From: Mytilus trossulus
Lineage: Eukaryota; Mollusca; Bivalvia; Mytilida; Mytilidae
Length of the DNA: 64,000 nt
Assembly (NCBI RefSeq): GCF_036588685.1
Contig: NC_086377.1
Location: 70,500,283 to 70,564,282, forward strand
Reading direction: 5' to 3'
Positions 45,133-56,233 of the stretch are shown here, in pieces; positions within the stretch are counted from its first letter, which is position 1; the number at the start of each line of letters is the position of its first letter. The position numbers were made by a program, and so were the translations under genes. Under the pieces are notes generated by a model. That model was not told the DNA's origin, ran no database searches, and saw nothing but the letters and a program-made list of their open reading frames with translations.

Positions 45133-46866
45133 ATTGACCCACTTGGAGTTAACAGAGATATAGAGGATAAAGCAAGTGAAATGATATTTCTACAAATGAT
45201 ATAGGCAATAACTTCATGGACACAACATACGCACACTATTTTCCAGAGGAGCATGATCATTTCAATTTGACAGAGGATATGTACCATGGATTGAGCAAAG
45301 AGTTTTACAATATCATGGGTCTTATCGCTGCGAAAAATCATACAAGAGACAATATTAGACAAATAACAACAGTCGAACAGAATTCTTTAAATACCCCACT
45401 ATATTTAGAAAGATGTCAGTTAGAGGAGAAAATACAGAAGAGTGTGAAAGAAGAGACAATGAAACTAAAAACCAGACTGAAATTGGAAGTTAGAAAGGAG
45501 GAACGTGCCCACATGCATGCTGTAGTGGCTTGTGGTGAATTTCTACTGACCAATGGGCCGCTTGTTAAAACTCAAACCCTAAGTAAGCTTTTGGCCGCAT
45601 CTAAACTTCAATATCTCAATAAACCGACTGAATCCATCAAAAGAAAAATGTCCGTTGAAGTCGTAGAAACACTTTCTAGAGTTTTACCAATTATGCAAAT
45701 TTATATCAACAACGTGGGTTATATAATGGAATACAGGAAAAGGAATATTCAGTCATTTGTAGATTATATTGATATTTCAAATAACTTTCAAGAAACTGCA
45801 AACCGCAATTTGCACACAGCTCTAGAAGACTTTAAAAATATATTTCTTTAGCAGACTCTCAGTTAGATAAGGCAATTCTAATTGAACTGTACAGTGTGAA
45901 TGCTGTCAGCAAACTTAATGGAGCAAAATGCAAACTGTCGTTACAGAAGGGCAAGAGATGAAATTACCATATAAGATAGCTAAGCACAAAGATATGGGGA
46001 AAGCATTACTGACTGTCAGGAATGATATGACCAGTATTCACCTAAATTTCAAAGCTAACACCTACCAAGCTAAGAGACATCATGCAGGACACAATGTTAA
46101 TGCCAATTTTTCATTAAAGAAGCTACCACGTATTGGGATGGTGGAGGAAAGAATAAATGCCCATTATTGCAGGTCAAATGTTAATTATCAACTGAAAAGG
46201 AGCACTGAATTCAAAAACGATTATATTGTTGATGCCAAAGATGCTAAGGGTAAACTGTGTGCTGACATAGATCCAATACAGAATATGGGTAAAAGTTGGA
46301 CAAAAACTTCTAGAATGGACCACCAGTTTGACCAATCAAGAACAAATGCATGCACACCAATGACACATTTATTTTTAGAAACATTATGTACAAATTCTAT
46401 CTTAGAGACTGAAAATTTAACAGTGATGAATGTTGTAAGATCTGGAAAACCTGTTACACTCATTAACATTTCTCTTTATGAGCCAGCGACTGTATTTAGA
46501 TGTTTCAATGAATTGTTCCACCTGTTGACCATTTAGGAATGAAGAAACTGATAATTTGAAGAAAAACTGGATATCTGTTGTAGATAATGGTCCTTCTGAA
46601 GCTCCACCAAGTTCTTTAGTCAGAATGTTATTGGTCCGATTAGTCAACTTCTTGAATTTGGACAAAGTTTTACAAGTTTCATTTGAAAAACTGAACTCAA
46701 AAGACAACCCAGCAGAGCGTCCTCATGCATCCGAAAACTTAGCGCTCAGCCGACATGGTCCTTTCAAAACTAAGGAAATCTTCAGATACCCCAAGGCTAA
46801 GCCTGGTAGCAGCGAACACATATTAAATATACATGTATACATAAGTATATGTTACGCTCTGCTTTT
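45133..46866 (+). pseudogene. Decayed mobile-type gene with VVDNGPSE/NPAERPHASEN motifs
   Basis: Four open blocks in different frames: 45216-45851 (YHGLSKEFYNIMGLIAAKNH, ERAHMHAVVACGEFLLT, SRVLPIMQIYINNVGYIMEY), a bridge (LADSQLDKAILIELYSVNAV), 45928-46536 (KLPYKIAKHKDMGKALLTVR, RHHAGHNVNANFSLKKLPR, MDHQFDQSRTNACTPMTHLF) and 46532-46866 (KKNWISVVDNGPSEAPPSSL, SFEKLNSKDNPAERPHASEN, ALSRHGPF). The order looks like one protein of about 550 residues. The last block, VVDNGPSE... then NP-ERxHxxEN, resembles the D and E parts of an RNase-H-fold transposase or integrase; family not identified. At least three frame changes (A5 at about 45830, near 45925, T3 at about 46531) break it. Confidence 0.5.
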
Positions 46867-46947
46867 GTAAATTCACAAACAGATAATGATACCTCATAGG
46901 CCTGTTCTCTGTTCTACTTCCACCTACTTCATCACCTACCACAATAT

Positions 46948-48178
46948 ATAAGATTGTACGGACCACCAAGAAATTTTTGGATGTTCCCTTACGAGCGATT
47001 CAATCACACTTTGACAGAGGCAGTCTCAAACAACCAGTATCCTGAGTTATCTGCCATCAAAAAAAGTTGAGGTAAGCATCGATTTGTTTTAGAATCAAAG
47101 TGCATGTTCCAGCATGGTCTTTGTCAATCAACCTTCATGCTTTATAGTCCAGTCCTGAAAAGAATGATTACTATACATCGTGTTTGGGTCAATTGTTGTC
47201 AAAACAATGGTCGTCAGTAATGAGCCAAGAGAAGAAATAGTTCAGGAAGCGAATATTCTCTTTTTGTTAAAGAAACAATTATTTAAGAGACAAATTATTA
47301 AAAGAATGTAAGTTCAGAGTTTAAAGTTCATTAAACATGCCTACTTAACGATTTATAAACAAAAATAAAAAAATGGAAGTTTGGAGTTAGGAAAAGTTAT
47401 TTCCAGAACGTTTTGGAATGAAATGAAAAGCAAAAAGGTGTATAAGACAGTAAAGCAAAAACAAGACAATAGAAACTAATTCAGTATTTAGTTGCTCCCC
47501 TACAAACATTCAATCTTAAGGGATGCAATACTGTATTTGTGGGATAGATTCTTGTTTTAATGTGAAGGTTTATATGCTTTCCAGAATAAATGCTGCGGAA
47601 TAAGGCTTATGTTGATTCAAAAAAGATTTCTCCTTTAAAAAAACTGACATCCAATTTGTATGAAATTCCTACACTTTCTTTTTTCTTACTTATAGGTTCA
47701 GTGGTTGATCACTTTACTAGACAGTGCTGTTTTTCCGTCCAATTAAAGTCGAAGCAGCGAAACTTAACAGTCAACTGTCTGCTGGACGATTTAAACCAGA
47801 AACAAGACAGCAGACGAAATACCCCATATTCACGACATCTACCAAAGTGAGATAACAATCTATCATCATGCTGCAAACAAGAAAAGGACATATAGAGACA
47901 TGTCAATTGAGAAGACTACTCAACGAGAGCAGTGTTCAGTTATCATGTGCAACAACTGTGTCGGTAGGATTCAATTCTTTTTCAAGAATAACAACAACGA
48001 ACTAGTGTGCGTTAATTGGCTAGGATACCTGGAAGAAGATGAAGACTCTAAGTGCTTTTTTGTGACACCAAGTGACCATTTGCCTAATCCCATCATCTAT
48101 GTAAGCAATATGTCAGCACTGTTAGTGCATGTTATGGAGGATGGTGTACTGTGGTTTCTAAAACTGCCAATGTAAAAA
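46948..48178 (+). pseudogene. CACTA-type transposase remnant, C-terminal parts
   Basis: First part 46948-47070: IRLYGPPRNFWMFPYERFNH, TLTEAVSNNQYPELSAIKK, stop; this is the DUF4218-like YGP..FW.FP.ERxN motif. Second part 47900-48175: VIMCNNCVGRIQFFFKNN, LVCVNWLGYLEEDEDSKC, NPIIYVSNMSALLVHVMEDG, VLWFLKLPM; this matches the C-terminal region of the same transposase family (VGxIQxFF, PIxxVSxIxxxLVHA, WxLxL). Between them 47694-47850 may hold another piece after an acceptor (ttcttacttatag). Terminal repeats and N-terminal domains are not seen. This is the longest of the three CACTA remnants in the window and the only one on the plus strand. Confidence 0.6.
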
Positions 48179-49427
48179 TGTTGATAGAGACACAACTCAA
48201 TGACAATTACTATGTATTTTTCCAATTTTTTATGTTCATAATGCATATATTACATTGTAATTAGTTGACCATTTTACAATGATATAAGTTTTCAAAGTGA
48301 CAAGTATACCTATTTAGACATGTATAAATTTATACAAACGTTATGTATAAAAAAATATTTTATCATTTCTAGTCTGTGTTTGGCATTAAAATTTTGTAAC
48401 AACAATCTAGTTCAGCTTCAGAAGTAAGATAAAAAGCTGTTAGTTTTCTTGTTTGAATTTATTCATATTTTTCGGGTTCGGTCCACCATTGTACATAGGG
48501 CCTTTTAAATTTTACTGTAGAATATTGGTTTGTCTTCAAGATAAGACTTACAATTAAAAGATCGGAGCTAAATTTTATTTCATTTCTGTTGGCATAGGAC
48601 ACGATTTTTAAAGGCCCAAAATGAAATTTTACAAGCCTGCTCTGCTTCTGTGTTTGGTTAGTGTTAAGACGTGATTCATGTCTCATTGTTGAAGTTAGTA
48701 TGTACAGTGATATATTATTCCTAATATCCAAAGGATTTGAATTTGGGTGGTTAGTTATCTAATTGCCAATCATGCCAATGGATTTTTTTCTGAACATTTT
48801 TTTTTGTCGCCTTTTGGGGAAAAAAAGCAATCTATTTCTTTGGCGATATGTTGAAAACATTTTTTTCTTTCCATTTAGCCTATATATAGTGGAAGCTAAA
48901 TCCATAGCACCACGCCCTCTCGCCCTTTCCCGAGAATCAAATGGTTGCTGCCTTATTTATGTAAAAAAAAATAAAAATTTTGTTTTGTATGTATTTTTTG
49001 TATTTTTTTGGGGGGCGGGGTTGTTATCATGAAACAGTAAAATGAATTTCGGGAGTTGGACAAAGACATTTTTTCTGCCTTATTGATCACAAGCCAGCTA
49101 TGTGTATGGCAATGCAGGGGATCGTCCATTGCGCAATATTAACGTGCACTTGCGTAGTCAGTATTGAATTGTGCTTATTCTACATCTAGATGGGACAATT
49201 GATCAAAATTGAGTTAAATTCATAATAAAGAAATAAATTAGTTTATATATCTGACAATTAACGACTACAAACAAATAAGCACAATGAACTCACAACAACA
49301 ATAAAAAATATCAAAACAAACGAACTTTTCCTTTGGTAAAATAAGGAACACTGATATATGGCGCAACTTCTAACTTACAACAATTTGAAGCTACCCTGTT
49401 AAAATTCAGATCAAATTGAGGGAGGGT
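48179..49427. other. No gene recognised
   Basis: AT-rich with T-runs; a tggggggcggggttg patch near 49010. Confidence 0.4.
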
Positions 49428-49560
49428 AGGAGGGGACCTGATCCCGAAATCCCGAGCTTGATAACACGAAATCCCGGGCTTGAAAACACGAAATTCGAGA
49501 AAAGAATTCCCGGATCCCGAGCTTAAAAACACCGGATCCCGGTGTTCCGATAAAGGTCCT
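49428..49560 (+). repeat. CCCGA minisatellite, ~22-bp units
   Basis: Units like gatcccgaaatcccgagctt, then aacacgaaatcccgggcttg and ggatcccgagcttaaaaaca repeat about five times with drift. A more degenerate block lies at 49835-49955 (accgaaatcctgggctttaa, cgatcccgacgtcccgaaaa). Confidence 0.7.
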
Positions 49561-49986
49561 ATCCCCCCTCAAAACTCGATGTTAAATACGATATTAAACT
49601 GTTGTAGGAAGAATGAATGGTGTGTGGCAAGGAGCATGCTCACAATCAGTAATTAAATACTGAGCACACAATGTTGATATTTAAATAGACTGTAATCAAC
49701 AATTTTGAAATAAATTCATTTTTTTCTGAATCACCAATTTAAACATATATTCTGTGCTCCGTATTTATTTCCATTTGCTTATTGACTTGCCGAATATAAT
49801 TTGGGGAGAACTCTTTCAAGAGAGCGTTGATGGGGTTCTGATACCGAAATCCTGGGCTTTAAAACATAATATCACAAGGTCCAGAATTGAAAGGAATTTA
49901 AATCCCGACATCTCGAAAATCATTAGCTAAAAACGATCGATCCCGACGTCCCGAAAAAATACCTGCCCACTCTTTCATAAGATATT
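49561..49986. other. Spacer with a second degenerate CCCGA block
   Basis: Apart from 49835-49955, AT-rich and unassigned. Confidence 0.4.
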
Positions 49987-50408
49987 GATTGATTGTTGGT
50001 TGCTTACCATCCAGTGGCAAATATTTCATGCATATTCAAGACGAAAACAAGTTCACAATAAATACAATAGGCAGGTTGAAATGATACAGGCCATCTGGGA
50101 TGATGGTCGGGGAAATTTGGACTGCCACTGGGAAATGAGGGTATCTTGGATAGGGACAGAAATTTTGCCTTACAACAGGCCACCTACGGACCCCTCAAAA
50201 GAGTTGTTGCAAGGGTTCTTAACGTGCAAAGAGCGTGGCACTCTCTTTAAACGAGGCATCGGATTTAACGTCCCCCTTCTGACCGGACGTGACTGCGAAC
50301 TTGATACATCCCGCACAGCCAAGCGGACGTCCCACTTCGGCAAGCGTTTTACTGTCGGTCGGGAGAAGACCAAGTGACCATATTTCTATACCCCAGTCAT
50401 CCTTGGGG
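49987..50408 (-). mobile_element. SINE copy, complete
   Basis: Minus-strand orientation; tail gattgattgttggttgctt at its left and head ccccagtcatccttgggg at its right. The pre-tail stem is CGTCT/GGATG (minus-strand reading) instead of CGTCC/GGACG: two changes that still pair through G-T wobbles. The TSD is unclear (aagata on both sides at best). Confidence 0.85.
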
Positions 50409-50699
50409 TTTTTACAAAAGATAAAAAGAATACATATTAAAATTAAAGTTAGTAAAATCATTAACGAAACAAATAGCAAGGCACATGATTTTAATACTTT
50501 TAAAAACATCTATTTGACTACATAAGCTAAGTACGTTTGCAATTGAGATTGTTATGTCATCACAAAGAATTTTATAAATTCAAACTTTTAATCGGCAGCT
50601 GTCGGGTATTGCGCCAGATAATCATGTGATGTAATTAAAATATTGAATTTATTTATGAAAATTTATATCATTATAAAAACAAGTGAAACTGCGAGCTAC
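50409..50699. other. No feature recognised
   Basis: AT-rich spacer. Confidence 0.35.
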
Positions 50700-51812
50700 T
50701 GCTCACTGAGGATACCCCCGCCGCAAGTGGATAATATTAATAGTGTAAAAATATGCAAGTGTTCGGTAAACAGGAAGTTGGCAAGTGATGTATCTGAAAA
50801 CGCATCACACGTAATAGCTGACTTATATAAATCCTGAAACCAAATTTCAGAAATCCTTGTATTGTAGTTCCTGAGAAAAATGTGACGAAAATTTTCAACT
50901 TGGCTATCATGTGTAAAATCATACAAGTGTTCGATTAACAGGAAGTTGTCAAGTGATCAATCTAGAAACGCATCACACGGTATAGCTGACTTAGATAAAC
51001 CCTGAAACCAAATTTCAGAAATCCTTGTATTGTAGTTCCTGAGAAAAATGTGACGAAAATTTTCAACTTGGCTATCATGTGTAAAATCATACAAGTGTTT
51101 GATCAACAGGAAGTTGTCAAGTGATCAATCTGAAAACGCATCACACGGTATAGCTGACTTAGATAAACCCTGAAACCAAATTTCAGAAATCCTTGTATTG
51201 TAGTTCCTGAGAAAAATGTGACGAAAATTTTCAACTTGGCTATCATGTGTAAAATCATACAATTGTTCGGTAAACAGGAAGTTGTCAAGTGATCAATCTG
51301 AAAACTCATCACACGGTATAGCTGACTTAGATAAACCCTGAAACCAAATTTCAGAAATCCTTGTATTGTAGTTCCTGAGAAAAATGTGACGAACATTTTC
51401 AACTTGGCTATCATGTGTAAAATCATACAAGTGTTTGGTAAACAGGAAGTTGTCAAGGGATCAATCTGAAAACGCATCACACGGTATAGCTGACTTAGAT
51501 AAACCCTGAAACCAAATTTCAGAAATCCTTGTATTGTAGTTCCTGAGAAAAATGTGACGAAAATTTTCAACTTGGCTATCATGTGTAAAACCATACAAGT
51601 GTTCGATTAACAGGAAGTCGAAGAATGATGAATCTGAAAACGCATCACACAGTATGGCTGACATATATAAATGTTGGATACCAAATTACAGAAAGGGTGG
51701 ATGTGTAGTTCCTGAAAAAAATGTGACGAAAGTTTCATGGGACGGGCTGACTGACAGACAGAGGTAAAACAGTATCCCCCCTTTTTTTAAAGCGGGGGTA
51801 TAATAATAAGTA
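50700..51812 (-). repeat. Tandem array, 168-bp core x5-6, with inverted ends
   Basis: cttggctatc recurs at 50899, 51067, 51235, 51403 and 51571: exactly 168 bp each time. The left end ggatacccccgccgc and the right end aaagcgggggtataat are inverted copies around atacccccgc. Just inside the right end is gacgggctgactgacagaca, the counterpart of gtccgtccgtccgt in the 13.3 kb array, so the element is on the opposite strand. Since 168 is a multiple of three, a minus-strand frame stays open across copies; I regard it as incidental. Confidence 0.85.
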
Positions 51813-52456
51813 TCACGTGCCTGTTAAGTGTGTTCATACCAATTGATTTTCCTGTAATCATGAAAACTTTTATAATTAAGAAATTAAAGGTCAACATTAT
51901 GATATAAATGAATGTCATGTTTAATGAGATTAATATAATTACAGTAAATCGGAATTCCTTTTAAAATAAAATATTTAATCTATCAACTCTCTAGCAGATC
52001 TCACTCTGTTAATAGTTTTCAAATAATGTTTCACAAATGATAAACTGAGGCATACTTACTGGATTCGTTTAATTTTGATTTTTGATTGACAAGTGACAAC
52101 AATAGCAATAAAACTTAAAGAAAAACACATTTGCAGATTTTTTTGTAAACTAATTAAAATATTAATTAGTATATCACACATATTTAGAGCCTGTAGCAAC
52201 GATTTCCGTATTTTAATGTGAATTTAATTGCATTAATATGACATGGATGTATATTTAATTACATTAGATGTACGTTTCATTATAATACGTTATTCTGATT
52301 GGCTAACAGAACATCAGATGTTATTCCGTAAACAATTGCATGAGACAATAACATTTATCATGCATGATGACACGAGGTCCCACAATAAAGTGCACAGGTG
52401 AATTAAATAAAAGTAAATAAAAATTGTGTTTTCATGATCCTAACTAAAAAATGTAA
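51813..52456. other. No gene recognised
   Basis: AT-rich spacer. Confidence 0.4.
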
Positions 52457-52622
52457 TTATAAGTATTGAATGCTCCTTTTTGTAACTTTATAGGGTTGTA
52501 AAAGCGTTGACCGTGCGTACATTTTTAGAATGAACGCTGCCGCGCTTCATACAAAATGTACTTCGGTCAACGCTTTTACACCCCAATAAATTTACAAAAA
52601 GAAGCATTCAATTCTTAAATAA
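52457..52622. mobile_element. Foldback element, ~70-bp arms
   Basis: The left arm (about 52457-52526) and right arm (about 52553-52622) are inverted copies: aagcgttgaccgtgcgtaca against tgtacttcggtcaacgcttt, and gtattgaatgctcctttttg against caaaaagaagcattcaattc, separated by a 26-bp GC-rich loop. About 87 percent arm identity by eye. A separate perfect palindrome, cgctatcgatagcg, lies at 52675-52688. Confidence 0.75.
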
Positions 52623-52969
52623 TAACTGAAACATTTAACTACTGATGTTATTAATATAACGTAAATTAAATACACGCTATCGATAGCGCGATTTATTAAA
52701 GGGACATCGTTATCTGAGAGTATGAGAGTGATTACGATAAACAGCTAAAACGCTGGACGAAATTATAAAGATAAAGAAGAACGGTTGAAATTAAGGAAAA
52801 CATCTTATACGCCGTAAAACATCCAATTTTGTGTAAAAGATCTATAATTAAGGATTACTGGTTATCTATTAACCATAGTCCATAATTTTAGATGTTTTCT
52901 GTCTTTCTAACCAATAAGCAGGCGCGTTAACCAAATGGCTTTCCCAGTGATCAATTCATTTTCTTACAG

Positions 52970-55900
52970 AGGAAAAAGAAAAATGCCAAAAGTTTAGAAT
53001 GGACAGCCAAAAAAAGAAACCGAAGGCTAAGGCTAAAAGAACAAGCTCAACAAAAAACAGCAATGAAGTACCAATGGACCCTCTTTCAAAAATGAAAAAA
53101 GGTAAAACATTTGAATCAGCAAAACACAATGCAGGTGGTAGATATCAGCAATAATAGCTGAATTTTGATCATGTACAGTAAACCAACTAATTTTCACATT
53201 GGATTCATTTTTGTGATATTAATTATGATCATGTTAAAAAAAGATTACCTGAATATAGATCGTTGCAAATATGTTTATCTTGGACTTTTATTTATTTATT
53301 TTATACACGCCATGAAGGCACATCATTAAAGAAAGATAACAGCTTGTTCCCACAACCTAGCAATACGAGTAACCAGGTCAGGAACAAGCAAAATACTGGC
53401 CTTGGTTATATGAGGAGGAAATGGCATGATATTACTTTCATGGTTAGATTTTATAACAAAAATTTGATAGTTGTGATGAAAGATTAGATATTTCTTTTAA
53501 AAAAAATGCAACAAAAATGATCACAACCACGTCAAATAATTTACTGTTTAAATTGACGGTTATATTTCACAGATGGTGAAATTCTGAAAATGAAATACAT
53601 AAATTAAGCAAATGAAATCCTTGTGGGACCAATGTGATTTCAAAACATACGTGTTTGTTGTAAGGCCAAATAAAAAACTAGGTGTTACAAATCTAGCCGA
53701 ACTTAGTTTCTTTTTGGTCATTTTTCAATTAGCTCTGTTAGGTCATAATTTCTCTTCAATGGTCTCAATGACATGCAACAAATGTTTTGAAATGAAAAAA
53801 AATCCTGGTGCGAGTGCCAATGAGACCTCTCCTTCCAAATTACAATTTATAACTAGAGGCACAAAAGAGCCTGTGTCGCTCACCCAGGTCTATCTGAATA
53901 TAAAATAAAGGACAGATGGGATTCATGAAAAAATGTGTTTTGGTGATGTGTTTGTAGATCTTACTTTACTAAACATTCTTGCTGCTTACAACTTCAGGTC
54001 ACTGTACGGTCTTCAACAATGAGCAAAGCCTATACCCCATAGTCAGCTTTAAAAGTCCCTGATATGACAATGTAAAATAATTCAAACAAGAAAACTAACG
54101 GCCCTATTTATCAATTAATCAATTTCAAAATTCGACGGTTTTTTTAATAATGACCCACACATGTGAAAAATAAATAAGTTGTTTATCAAGTTATTTTTTT
54201 TAAATCAACACAGGACAAAGGAGTTCTGTCTGTACAGTCATCAGTTATATAACTAACTTGATTTAAGAAAGTCAGAATCCTCTATTACTTTCTCTATTGA
54301 TATCATGAATATTATAGATAATAAACAACGAAATAATAGGTCTCATGGGAAACGCATCAATCGAAATCAACGAGTTAAACATCGTATAAATTATACACTT
54401 GATAATATCCTATGTATATTTAAAATTAATGGTAGGCATCAATTATTATGTAAACTGGGTCAAATACCCATTAGTAAATTACACGATATTTTCAAAGAGT
54501 GTGACACCATTTCATTCTTCAGCCCTCTGTATGAATATTCTTGTATAATAACAGCATGTTGCCACCATAGGCTGTTCCAACTTATTGTCAAACCTGAAGA
54601 TCATAAACGTCTTTTTTTTCAATTAAATATATTAGCAGAGGTATTGATTTTAGCACTTTGGTGTTGACATGAATATCAATTATGTGATATGATTATATTT
54701 ATAAATTTACTGTTTACAAATTTTAGAATTTTTGAAATATTAAGGCTTTTCTACCTCAGGCATAGATTACCTTAGCTGTATTTGGCAAAACTTTTAGGAA
54801 TTTTGGTCAAATGCTCTTCAACTTCGTACTTTTTTTGGCCTTTTTAACTTTTTTGGATTCGAGCGTCACTGATGAGTCTTTTGTAGACGAAACGCGTCTG
54901 GCGTGTATACTAAATTTAGTCCTGGTATCTATGATGAGTTTATTTTTATAACTTTCCTGTTACAAAACTTTGAATTTTTCGAAAAACTAAGGATTTTCTT
55001 ATCCCAGGAATATATTACCGTAGCCGTATTTGGCACAACTTTTTGGGAATTTTGGGTCCTCAATGTTCTTCAACTTTGTATTTGTTTGGCTTTACAACTA
55101 TTTTGATCTGAGCGTCACTGATGAGTCTTATGTAGACGAAACGCGTATTAAATTATAATTCTGCTACTTTTGATTGATTGATTGTTGGTTGCTTAACGTC
55201 CAGTGGCAAATGTTTCATGCATATTCAGGACGAGAACAAGTTCACAATAAATACAATAGGTAGGTTGATATAATAAAGGCCATCTGGGATGATGGTCGGG
55301 GAAATTTGGACTGCCACTGGAAAATGAGGGTATATTGGATAGGGACAGAAACTTTGCCTTGCAACAGGCCACCTACGGACCCCTCAAAGAGATGCTGCAA
55401 GGGTTCTTAACGTGCAAAGAGCGTGGCACTCTCCTTACACGAGGCATCGGATTTAACGTCCCAAATCTGACCGGACGCGACTGCGAACTTGATACATCCC
55501 GCACAGCCAAACGGACGCCCCACTTCGGCAAGCCGGTCGGGAGAAGACCAAGTGACCATATTTCTATTCCCCAGTTGGTACTTTTGATAACTATTATCAA
55601 CTTATCTAGTATATTTAATGACTCTACCGTACAAAACTTTATACCTCCCTATTTTGATACAAGAAACAACTTTATATTGGGTATGATTATGTCAGAAGTT
55701 TAAATAAAGCTTCTGAAATTATTTTGTTGTTTTTGTGTACAATGGTTTTCCTCATTGGAAAGTAAGATGCAAAAGATTAATATTTGAAAACTGCACACAT
55801 TCTGTGATTTTCATCGTTTTCATGAAAACGGTACATATTATAACATACATGTAGTTGCGACATCGTCAGATTTAAAATCATATATTTTTCATTTATATTT

Positions 55901-56233
55901 CTTAATTTTAGATTTTGTATTTCCAAACAAAAAGTGCATTTTTGAAATAGTTCTTAGGCAAAACTTCTCCTAGATCCCAATAAATGATTAAGGACTTTTC
56001 AATTTCCAAACTTGGTCATATCTAGCATGCCCACACAATTTATTTTGAAATTTTAATAGGTTAGAAATTTATTTGTAGACTTTCAGGTGTTGCAAGACTT
56101 CATTTGCAGTTTGGCTGATTCATCAGAAAACTATTTAATTACAATTCCCGACAGACCACAAAGTAAATCAAGTTACTGTCATGGGACACTTGCAGATTTG
56201 GGAATTAGTAGAGATACACTGGTACTAGTATAA
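52970..56233 (+). CDS. Candidate host gene, UBX-like C-terminus (exons only)
   Basis: Exons are proposed by splice signals and phase. 52970-53101 (acceptor ttttcttacag, donor gtaaaa) encodes a Lys-rich stretch (DSQKKKPKAKAKRTSSTKNS); about 53311 onward could continue it (TSLKKDNSLFPQPSNTSNQ); about 54267-54640 (donor gtattg) encodes NYTLDNILCIFKINGRHQLL and HHRLFQLIVKPEDHKRLFFQ; 56087-56233 (acceptor gactttcag) encodes VLQDFICSLADSSENYLITI and, at its end, TLADLGISRDTLVLV before TAA. The 54640 donor and the 56087 acceptor are both phase 0. The end resembles the last strands of UBX domains (LxxLGLxPxxTLxV), which bind the p97/VCP ATPase; this is a weak, by-eye match. The Lys-rich exons may not belong to the same gene. 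Repeats and a SINE lie in the introns. Confidence 0.35.
53800..54110 (+). repeat. Family A copy split by an element E insertion
   Basis: Family A start (gtgcgagtgccaatgagacc) to about 53852, then element E (actagaggcacaaaagagcc) to about 53990, then family A resumes (ggtcactgtacggtcttcaa) to about 54110. The nesting gives the relative age: A before E. Confidence 0.65.
54722..55155 (-). repeat. Two family C copies in tandem
   Basis: First unit to about 54945 (plus strand: ctcaggcatagattacctta, gatgagtcttttgtagacga, tttagtcctggtatctatga), second to 55155 (caggaatatattaccgtagc, gatgagtcttatgtagacga). The units differ in about one base in five and so are old or from different subfamilies. Confidence 0.75.
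55175..55578 (-). mobile_element. SINE copy with 10-bp TSD
   Basis: Bounded by tacttttgat at 55165-55174 and 55579-55588. Complete apart from a small deletion in the ggcaagcg/ccggtcggg region (the bases corresponding to ttttactg are absent) and a trimmed head (ccccagttgg). Confidence 0.88.
55589..56086. other. No feature recognised apart from the intron call
   Basis: AT-rich; an imperfect tttcatcgttttcatgaaaa patch near 55810. Confidence 0.35.

Noticed and set aside
51103-51594. 163-residue minus-strand protein in the 168-bp array
   Set aside because: It is a consequence of a period divisible by three and high copy similarity; the ends of the frame do not coincide with element ends, and no motif is present.
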